Source: HGM12587 sp045128635 (GTDB lineage Bacteria > Bacillota > Clostridia > Lachnospirales > Lachnospiraceae). From it: DNA of 7,409 bases. Positions 1-4,989 of this stretch are shown here, one piece after another. A program made the translations under genes and the position numbers. Each line of letters opens with the position of its first letter. The stretch's first letter is position 1. The DNA is taken from NCBI GenBank assembly GCA_045128635.1, contig JBGVRS010000109.1:1-7409 (forward strand), read 5' to 3'. The notes beneath the pieces are model-generated. The model made no database searches. It saw only the letters and a list, made by a program, of their open reading frames with translations, and had not been told where the DNA came from.

Positions 1-104
1 TTGGAAGCTTTGATGGACGCTTTCTTTGGTTCATGGGTATGAAGCTTTGCTTTCTTCTTGGTATGGATCACCATAGGCTTGTCATCGACCTTTTTGATTT
101 TCAA
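1..104 (-). CDS. N-terminus of a conjugation-region protein, Tn1549/CTn type (possibly CD1108 family), cut by the window edge
   Basis: Read on the minus strand, a TTG start at 104-102 opens 34 codons that stay open to the window edge, beginning M-KIKKVDDKPMVIHT and continuing with a Lys/His-rich stretch (KKKAKLHTHEPKKASIKAS). A Shine-Dalgarno-like AAGGTGA (110-116) lies 5 nt upstream. The nearest upstream ATG frame stops after six codons, which favours the TTG. This basic start resembles, from memory, the gene that commonly follows the VirB4 ATPase in Tn1549/CTn-type elements, some of which carry cell-wall hydrolase domains. No catalytic domain is visible here because only the N-terminus is present. 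In the usual layout it would directly follow virB4; here about 1.4 kb of cargo and a RIT element lie between. The reading frame is fairly secure; the family name is tentative. Confidence 0.62.
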   Translation of the reverse strand, partial: MKIKKVDDKPMVIHTKKKAKLHTHEPKKASIKAS

Positions 105-129
105 TTTTCTCACCTTCTTTCTACATCCA

Positions 130-148
130 TTACCCAAAAAAAGGGTAA
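130..148. other. Short inverted repeat TTACCC-A7-GGGTAA upstream of the left-edge gene
   Basis: TTACCC (130-135) and GGGTAA (143-148) pair perfectly around a run of seven A. On the minus strand it directly follows the terminator stem at 155-183, shares its T-tract region, and sits about 25 nt before the TTG start of the left-edge gene. It may be a second weak hairpin of the terminator or a 5' structure of that gene. The function is not determinable from sequence. Confidence 0.3.
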
Positions 149-183
149 AAAAATAGCCATCTGGAGGGTTAGTCCAAATGGCT
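147..183 (-). terminator. Rho-independent terminator of the DUF4885-like gene
   Basis: On the minus strand, AGCCAT-T-TGGA (183 to 173) pairs with TCCA-G-ATGGCT (165 to 155) around a 7-nt loop, with one T/G wobble inside the stem. It is followed by ATTTTTTT (154-147). It lies about 110 nt past the stop of the 296-1279 gene and just before the left-edge transfer gene. It should therefore end the cargo transcript and would also stop read-through into the next transfer gene. Confidence 0.72.
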
Positions 184-295
184 TATGTAAATAATCTTTA
201 TTTTTTTAGTATATTTTCAGATACTACTAACACATACAAAACAAGATGTCTCCTGTCTATCAACAAACCTACAAACTGGAATTTTCCACTTTATT

Positions 296-1279
296 TTATA
301 TATGCAAATTTAATCTTTTCATAATATCTGGATTAAACACGCTATCTTGTAATTCCCCATTTGAAAATCCGATTTCCAAATTCATATCAGGAATGCTTGC
401 AAAATCTTTTCCCATGAGAGCTTTTAGATTACCAGAAAAAACTTCATAAGCTGCACCTTTAAATTGTGCTGGAATACTATCTGTTGTTTCCAATGCTTTT
501 TTATAAACATCTAATGCATTACGTCCTTTTTCATCAACAAAGCCATCTTTAGTCTGTGAATACGTTCTTAAATCCTCACCAGTCACTTCTTTAAAATCAT
601 GAATAGCACGATACTTGTCCATTACAGACTCATCAATGCGAGAACGATTACTTTGCATAACATGGTAGAACAGTTCCACGGAGTTATCATCACTATTTAA
701 TAGTTGTTCGACAATACTCTTCGTTTTCTCATCTAATCCAAAAACACTCAAAGTATGATTGAATGGTTCTATTGAAAACGTCATATTACCCAACAAGCTA
801 ACATCTAATCCTGCGTTGGAAAGAATGGTGCTAATCTGAGTATTTACCATTTTCCGATTATACGCTGCTTGTTCTGAAGTAGTACTTCCTTTAACCGGAC
901 CATCTAAATGCGGGTCATTCATATTTCCGCATGTGCCATACATCGTCATGTTTAACTCGTTCTCATACATTGCACGACGTTGCTCATAACTGTAATTCTT
1001 ATATGCATCACCAAACAGATATTTTTCTCCAAGTGCCTGTTTTAATGAATCTGCATCCTTATACTTCGCACGATTGCTAACCGAAGCATTGTAATATGTT
1101 TCCTCCAACTTACAATGTGCTTTGTAGATTCCACTCTCAGGATTTTCATTATTACTTTTTACACGGTCATCCACAACCTCATATAACTTTTTCCATGATG
1201 GTGTTTGTGGAGTTTCCGGAGAATAACGACCTTTAACATTGTAATAATTATAATACGAACTATTTATTTCCATAGACAT
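296..1279 (-). CDS. Uncharacterised protein resembling the DUF4885 family (ICE cargo gene)
   Basis: A 327-aa protein starting MSMEINSSYYNYYN, with AAAGGAG (1289-1295) 9 nt before the ATG, so the first Met is preferred over Met3. There is no signal peptide, membrane segment or recognisable enzyme motif; it looks soluble and cytosolic. The N-terminal 15 residues are rich in Tyr, Asn and Ser. The middle (about 95-145) has YSYEQRRAMYENELNMTMYG, then DPHLDGPV and AAYNRKMVN. A later block (about 165-215) reads TFSIEPFNHTLSVFG and ELFYHVMQSN, followed by IPAQFKGAAYEVF and SIPDMNLEIGFSNG. This pattern and length recall the DUF4885 family of Firmicutes, whose role is unknown; the assignment is from memory. 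The gene has its own promoter (1460-1488) and terminator (147-183), looks more AT-rich than virB4, and separates two transfer genes, so it is probably cargo rather than transfer machinery. Confidence 0.8.
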   Translation of the reverse strand: MSMEINSSYYNYYNVKGRYSPETPQTPSWKKLYEVVDDRVKSNNENPESGIYKAHCKLEETYYNASVSNRAKYKDADSLKQALGEKYLFGDAYKNYSYEQRRAMYENELNMTMYGTCGNMNDPHLDGPVKGSTTSEQAAYNRKMVNTQISTILSNAGLDVSLLGNMTFSIEPFNHTLSVFGLDEKTKSIVEQLLNSDDNSVELFYHVMQSNRSRIDESVMDKYRAIHDFKEVTGEDLRTYSQTKDGFVDEKGRNALDVYKKALETTDSIPAQFKGAAYEVFSGNLKALMGKDFASIPDMNLEIGFSNGELQDSVFNPDIMKRLNLHI

Positions 1280-1433
1280 AGTATCACACTCCTTTGAAAC
1301 AATTTACAGAAATCCGTTTCTATATCTATAATATCGGCACTTTATATCCGAAAGTTAATAATGCGTAAAATTCAAATTTTCTGTTGCCTACAAAATAGAA
1401 TATGAAATACATTAAATAGGCATTTCGTATGCA

Positions 1434-1449
1434 AGGTACTTTCGTACCT
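1434..1449 (-). other. GAAA-tetraloop hairpin at the start of the cargo-gene leader
   Basis: On the minus strand AGGTAC-GAAA-GTACCT forms a 6-bp stem with a GNRA tetraloop. It begins a few nt after the predicted transcription start of the 296-1279 gene, in a leader of about 170 nt. It may stabilise the 5' end of the mRNA. No riboswitch class is recognised. Confidence 0.4.
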
Positions 1450-1459
1450 CACATACTAC

Positions 1460-1488
1460 ACTATACCATAAAAAACACATCCTTTCCA
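1460..1488 (-). promoter_or_regulatory. Predicted sigma-A promoter of the DUF4885-like gene
   Basis: On the minus strand, -35 TGGAAA (1483-1488), a 17-nt spacer and -10 TATAGT (1460-1465) preceded by TGG, giving an extended -10. Transcription would begin near 1453, leaving a leader of about 170 nt before the ATG at 1279. The promoter starts only about 15 nt after the original virB4 stop codon, so the cargo gene can be expressed independently of the transfer operon. Confidence 0.55.
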
Positions 1489-1502
1489 CCAGAACCATAT
1501 GA

Positions 1503-1549
1503 TTATTCTGTAGACTTTTCCTTTTCTTTTTGTTCCGCAATCTTCTCAT
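1503..1549 (-). pseudogene. Displaced 3' end of the virB4 ATPase gene
   Basis: On the minus strand the flank left of the RIT element reads, in one frame, (E)-KIAEQKEKEKSTE followed by TAA (1503-1505). It has no start codon or ribosome binding site. When joined to the right flank at the shared ATGAGA (TCTCAT on plus), it continues the VirB4 frame without a shift: ...YNTNIHE + KIAEQKEKEKSTE-stop. The charged Lys/Glu tail is what is expected after the conserved LYKLYNTNIHE segment. It is therefore read as the true C-terminus of VirB4, cut off by the insertion. Confidence 0.7.
1544..1549 (+). repeat. Left copy of the candidate 6-bp target repeat (TCTCAT)
   Basis: TCTCAT occurs immediately outside the left RIT end, 2 bp before the first ATCCAAAC, and again at 5015-5020 to the right of the element. 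Either copy restores the VirB4 frame when the flanks are joined. It could be a target duplication or the crossover overlap used by the recombinases. Six bases alone are weak; the restored reading frame is the main support. Confidence 0.5.
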
Positions 1550-1628
1550 TTATCCAAACCTTAATATTATCCAAACTTAATGCTTTAGTAAATGAAACAT
1601 CTCAATATACCATGATAAAAGTTTGGAT
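1549..1628 (+). repeat. Left terminal repeat region of the RIT element
   Basis: The outer 28 bp (1549-1576) match the reverse complement of 4962-4989 at 24 of 28 positions. The region holds three copies of an octamer: ATCCAAAC at 1552-1559 and 1569-1576, and inverted GTTTGGAT at 1621-1628, separated by 9 and 44 bp. These are the likely recombinase-binding sites. The innermost copy overlaps the -35 region of the ritA promoter, so recombinase binding could repress the operon. Confidence 0.85.
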
Positions 1629-1635
1629 TTTATTT

Positions 1636-1684
1636 TCCATGGTATGATTAGTCCATACAAAAAAGGAGGTTAACATACCATGGA
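1636..1684 (+). promoter_or_regulatory. Inverted repeat that could sequester the ritA ribosome binding site and start codon
   Basis: TCCATGGTATG (1636-1646) is perfectly complementary in inverted sense to CATACCATGGA (1674-1684). The ritA ATG (1680-1682) lies inside the right arm, and the Shine-Dalgarno AGGAGG (1664-1669) lies in the 27-nt loop. The left arm contains the -10 box, so transcripts from the element's own promoter would start after it and lack the arm. Only transcripts entering from upstream could form the 11-bp stem. A further ATACCATG at 1607-1614 could pair with the left arm and compete. Confidence 0.55.
1640..1648 (+). promoter_or_regulatory. Predicted extended -10 promoter of ritABC
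   Basis: TGGTATGAT is an extended -10 element (TG-N-TATGAT, hexamer at 1643-1648). No good -35 box lies at normal spacing; that region is occupied by the inner GTTTGGAT repeat (1621-1628). Transcription would start near 1655, giving a leader of about 25 nt that contains AAAAGGAGG (1661-1669). The overlap with a putative recombinase site suggests autoregulation. Confidence 0.5.
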
Positions 1685-2912
1685 TTTAACAAATTTACGA
1701 CAACACCATGAAGAACTTGTCAACCATATGAAGAACTCTGGATATTCCATGAGTTGCATCTATATGTACAAGCGCCAAATTCGTGAAATTCTTGAGTTGG
1801 ATTTGGAATCATGGACTTCGTATCAGGACATTTACCAATATTTTGTGAGCATCTCCTCAAATCAAAAAGACCTAAAGTGGAGACGCTCAGTAATTGGCAG
1901 CATTGAATATTTTGATATTTATGGTCTGTTTCCGGACAGACGCAGAATTTGCTCTTTTATTGAACCAAGAGGTGCATACCACTCTCTGAATCATGTTTAT
2001 CAACAACTAATAGATTACTACAAGACCTATGCTGAGAGAATTGGTAAAACAAAAGACACAACAATAGACAGCGAAAGTCATAGTGGTTCTGTGTTCTTTT
2101 ATCATTTACAGCAAAGAGGCTGTTGTAATCTGGAATCAACGGAAGAAGATGATGTTTTGTCTTACTTCCTTGATGAATCGGGTAATTTAATTCGCTCCGC
2201 CGCTTGTTGTAAAAGTGTTAGAGCAGTTCTAAAAGCAGGATTAGAGGTTGATCCCATTGGTTGTAAAAAAGTATTACTTTTTCTGCCACATCTGACAGAA
2301 CATCGAAAAAATATCCAAATGCTCACAGATGATGAAATCTGTAAAATCAATCAATTATTGGATACAGATACACTGTCACTGCGGGATAAAGCCATTATAA
2401 ATCTTTTGTTGCACACCGGAATAAGAGGCGTAGATATCATCAATTTAAAGTTACAGTCGATTGACTGGAATTCTGATGTTATCCGACTTATTCAATCAAA
2501 GACGAAGAAAGAACTTGAACTGCCACTGTTACCATCTGTAGGAAATGCTTTATATGACTATATCACTATAGAGAGACCTAAGTGTTCATTCGATGCTGTA
2601 TTTATCTCAGAAGTTGTACCATATGAACCACTGAAAGTACAAACAATACGTTGGATTGTTCGTAAGGTGTTTGGTCTTGCCAATATCCGCATGAATAAAG
2701 GTGATAGGATAGGCACTCATTTATTCCGCCATCATCTGACTGTTAAACTGTTAGAAAAAGATACTGCTTTACCAGTCATATCAAATATCCTTGGACACAC
2801 TTCACCGAAGTCAGTAGATCCATATCTGCATACGGATTTTCATCATTTGAAAGAATGTGCCCTAAGCATAAAATCTTATCCTGTGCGAAAGGGGGTGTTT
2901 GATATTGACTGA
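1680..2912 (+). CDS. ritA: RIT tyrosine recombinase A
   Basis: A 410-aa tyrosine site-specific recombinase, first gene of the RIT trio. Residues 1 to about 200 form the helical DNA-binding N-terminal region, longer than in Xer proteins. The catalytic domain covers about 215-395. The full active-site set is visible: Arg249 (in TGIRGVD), Lys274 (SKTKKELELPL), His347 and Arg350 (THLFRHH), His373 (LGHTS) and the nucleophile Tyr382 (VDPYLHTD). It is therefore expected to cleave and rejoin DNA through a 3'-phosphotyrosine. AGGAGG (1664-1669) lies 10 nt before the ATG. The 3' end overlaps ritB by 8 nt (TTG 2905 start), suggesting translational coupling. Family assignment rests on motifs and the trio layout; which recombinase does which cleavage in RIT elements is not known from sequence. 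Confidence 0.92.
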   Translation: MDLTNLRQHHEELVNHMKNSGYSMSCIYMYKRQIREILELDLESWTSYQDIYQYFVSISSNQKDLKWRRSVIGSIEYFDIYGLFPDRRRICSFIEPRGAYHSLNHVYQQLIDYYKTYAERIGKTKDTTIDSESHSGSVFFYHLQQRGCCNLESTEEDDVLSYFLDESGNLIRSAACCKSVRAVLKAGLEVDPIGCKKVLLFLPHLTEHRKNIQMLTDDEICKINQLLDTDTLSLRDKAIINLLLHTGIRGVDIINLKLQSIDWNSDVIRLIQSKTKKELELPLLPSVGNALYDYITIERPKCSFDAVFISEVVPYEPLKVQTIRWIVRKVFGLANIRMNKGDRIGTHLFRHHLTVKLLEKDTALPVISNILGHTSPKSVDPYLHTDFHHLKECALSIKSYPVRKGVFDID

Positions 2913-3873
2913 GTTTATATCAAAACTCTCTCCGCTTATGGAGCAGTTTAAAAAATATCGAAAAGCTTCTCAAAAGTGGAGCAGAGATTCTCATTACAAA
3001 ATGCGTGCATTTGATCGTCACTGCAATGAATTATATCCGGAAAATGATAAACTCACTCAGGAAATGGTTGACAGCTTTTTTGCGAAAAGACCTACTGAAA
3101 CCATAAACTCTTGCCGGCAACGCTGCTACCTGGTTTCTGAATTTATCAAATATCTTCAGGAAAGAGAGCAGACAAATGTTATTGTTCCTGAAAGACCTCG
3201 TAAAAGAAGAAACACGTATATACCACATGCATTTTCGCATGAGGAATTATCTGATTTCTTCAAAGCCTGCGATAATCTGAAATATTTACCAAACCGAACT
3301 GATATGAAAATACGAAGTATGACAGCTCCTGTTATATTTCGGCTACTTTACAGCACGGGAATGAGAACAAGCGAAGCCCTATCTTTAAAGTGTGAACATG
3401 TTGATTTCTCTGAAGGAATTATCAGCATTGTAGGCACAAAAGGATACAATGAGCACTATATTGTATTGCATGATTCTATGCTCGAACTTATGCAGCAATT
3501 TAATCAAAAAATGGATTGTATTTTTCCAAACAGAGAGTATTTTTTTGTATCAAAAGATAATGTCCGCTTTAACAGTAGCTGGTTAACTGATAATTTTCGT
3601 ATTATATGGGATTCTGTTAACAGTTCCCATGCAACTGCCTATGATTTACGGCATAACTATGCAATAGAAAATATCAACAGATGGACAAATGAAGGGTTCA
3701 ATTTCTATGATAAAATCGCATATTTAAGTAAGAGTATGGGGCATGTCACATTAGAAAGTACAAAATACTATTACTCAATTGTTCCTAATCTAAGCAGTAT
3801 TATGATGAATCAAACAAACGAAACTTTTGATTGGATTGTCCCGGAGGTAAATGCAGATGAAGAAATCTACTAA
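2905..3873 (+). CDS. ritB: RIT tyrosine recombinase B
   Basis: The second trio member. The TTG at 2905 (about 322 aa) is preferred over the in-frame TTG at 2899 because the Shine-Dalgarno AAAGGGGG (2888-2895) is then 9 nt away instead of 3. Numbered from TTG 2899, the N-terminal SAM-like DNA-binding domain is about 10-95 and the catalytic domain about 112-300. Active-site candidates are Arg156 (TGMRTSEA), Lys181 (GTKGYNEH), Arg251 (YDLRHNYA), His282 (MGHVT) and Tyr291 (STKYYYS, nine residues after His282). The usual first His of the HxxR box is Tyr248. The start overlaps the end of ritA by 8 nt and the end overlaps ritC by 17 nt, so the three are probably translated as one coupled operon. The His-to-Tyr change may be a family trait or may reduce activity. 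Confidence 0.88.
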   Translation: MTEFISKLSPLMEQFKKYRKASQKWSRDSHYKMRAFDRHCNELYPENDKLTQEMVDSFFAKRPTETINSCRQRCYLVSEFIKYLQEREQTNVIVPERPRKRRNTYIPHAFSHEELSDFFKACDNLKYLPNRTDMKIRSMTAPVIFRLLYSTGMRTSEALSLKCEHVDFSEGIISIVGTKGYNEHYIVLHDSMLELMQQFNQKMDCIFPNREYFFVSKDNVRFNSSWLTDNFRIIWDSVNSSHATAYDLRHNYAIENINRWTNEGFNFYDKIAYLSKSMGHVTLESTKYYYSIVPNLSSIMMNQTNETFDWIVPEVNADEEIY

Positions 3874-4894
3874 CCAAGGCGTATGCATCGCCCGTCACAT
3901 ATCGTTCTTTGTGAACGATTATGTGTCATCCTTTTTAACAGAGAGCGAACACACAATTAAAGCCTATAAATACACACTTACCCTTTACATCATGTACTTA
4001 GATGAGAAAAGGGGAATCACTATCAATAGTTTAAGCTCAGACTGTTTTAGCAGATCAGTCATAGAAGAATGGATTCTATGGTTAAAAAATGACCGTAACT
4101 GCTGTGCTGCAACCTGCAATAACCGCCTCGCATGTTTGCGGGTATTCCTAAAATATCTTGGAAGTAAAGAAATCGATTATCTATATTTATACCATGATGC
4201 GACGTTAATTCCACGATTAAAGGAACCAAAAACCAAGGTAAAAGGCATGAGCAAAAATGCTGTCAAAGCCTTGATGTCAGTACCTGATGTTACCAATAAA
4301 ACAGGTAGAAGGGATCTTGCACTTATTATCCTGCTTTATGCGACTGCCTGTAGAATAGATGAAGTTCTGTCGCTAAAAAACAAGCAGCTGTATCTGGATG
4401 CTGAGAAGCCATATATCACTATCATTGGCAAAGGAACAAAGATTAGAACGATAGGACTTTTACCCAAGGCTGTAGCACATCTTAAAAAGTATTTAGCAGA
4501 GTTTCATGGTTCTACTCCTAATCCTGAAGCCTACGTGTTCTATTCCAGAAATACAGGAATATATGGAAAGCTCACACAACCGGCTATTGGTAAGATGCTT
4601 AAAAAGCATGCCGCATGTGCACATGAAATCTGTGATGAGGTTCCGAAGAATCTTCATGCGCATCAGATACGACATGCTAAAGCATCACATTGGCTTGAAG
4701 ATGGTATGAACATAGTTCAAATATCACTCCTGCTTGGGCATGAGCATCTACAGACCACAATGGTGTATTTGGATATCACAAATGACGAAAAAGCAGCTGC
4801 ATTAGCAACCCTGGATGATGAAACCTGCAAAAAGATAACACCCAAGTGGAAAAACACAGATGGTTCGCTTCTTAATCTTTGTGGTTTAAGCTAA
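3857..4894 (+). CDS. ritC: RIT tyrosine recombinase C
   Basis: The third trio member. ATG 3857 (345 aa) is chosen over ATG 3851 because GGAGG (3843-3847) is then 9 nt away instead of 3. Numbered from ATG 3851, the N-terminal core-binding domain (about 17-105) has the usual SEHTIKAYKYTLTLYIMYL helix. The catalytic domain is about 130-315. The complete active site is visible: Arg168 (ACRIDEVLSL), Lys194 (IIGKGTK), His271 and Arg274 (HAHQIRHAKASHWL), His297 (LLGHEHL) and Tyr306 (QTTMVYLD). The catalytic part is close to XerC/XerD style. A Cys replaces the usual Gly before the first Arg. Its start overlaps ritB by 17 nt. The stop codon is 15 nt from the right-end octamer repeats. Confidence 0.92.
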   Translation: MKKSTNQGVCIARHISFFVNDYVSSFLTESEHTIKAYKYTLTLYIMYLDEKRGITINSLSSDCFSRSVIEEWILWLKNDRNCCAATCNNRLACLRVFLKYLGSKEIDYLYLYHDATLIPRLKEPKTKVKGMSKNAVKALMSVPDVTNKTGRRDLALIILLYATACRIDEVLSLKNKQLYLDAEKPYITIIGKGTKIRTIGLLPKAVAHLKKYLAEFHGSTPNPEAYVFYSRNTGIYGKLTQPAIGKMLKKHAACAHEICDEVPKNLHAHQIRHAKASHWLEDGMNIVQISLLLGHEHLQTTMVYLDITNDEKAAALATLDDETCKKITPKWKNTDGSLLNLCGLS

Positions 4895-4905
4895 TCATCA
4901 TCATT

Positions 4906-4973
4906 TAAAATCCAAACCTTTTATTAGCAATCAACTGATTTGTTCTGCCATTATTACAAAGGTTTGGATTTTA
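4906..4973. terminator. Long perfect inverted repeat inside the right RIT end, possible bidirectional terminator
   Basis: Positions 4906-4921 and 4958-4973 form a perfect 16-bp inverted repeat (TAAAATCCAAACCTTT against AAAGGTTTGGATTTTA) around a 36-nt loop, and the right arm is followed by TTTT. It lies between the convergent ends of ritC and virB4 and contains the present virB4 stop codon. Each arm includes one octamer copy, so its primary role may be recombinase binding. The loop is long for an efficient terminator. Confidence 0.4.
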
Positions 4974-4989
4974 TTTTGGTTTGGATAAA
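4910..4989 (+). repeat. Right terminal repeat region of the RIT element
   Basis: The mirror image of the left end: ATCCAAAC at 4910-4917, GTTTGGAT at 4962-4969 and GTTTGGAT at 4979-4986, separated by 44 and 9 bp. The outer 28 bp (4962-4989) match the left outer repeat at 24 of 28 positions. On the minus strand the outer part is translated as the last codons and stop of the present virB4 gene (RLSKPK-stop). Confidence 0.85.

Noticed and set aside
184..295. Search for a promoter of the left-edge transfer gene between the cargo gene and the terminator
   Set aside because: A TATACT on the minus strand has no acceptable -35, and the terminator would lie downstream of it. A small TAGTAT/ATACTA inverted repeat is present but has no clear role.
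1552..1628. CRISPR-like or iteron array from the repeated ATCCAAAC
   Set aside because: There are only three 8-bp copies per end in mixed orientation, with a mirror arrangement at the element ends; this is typical of recombinase sites.
1429..1647. A 72-codon plus-strand open frame across the left RIT end
   Set aside because: It has no ribosome binding site, is antisense to the VirB4 remnant and cargo promoter, and is made of repeat sequence; it is a chance frame.
1680..4894. The recombinases as the integrase of the ICE itself
   Set aside because: They lie inside the transfer operon, within their own inverted repeats, and interrupt virB4. An ICE integrase would normally be a single gene near the element end.
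4894..4971. Reading the trio as a Tn554-type tnpABC unit
   Set aside because: In Tn554 only TnpA and TnpB are tyrosine recombinases and TnpC is small and unrelated. Here the third protein has a full Arg-Lys-His-Arg-His-Tyr set.
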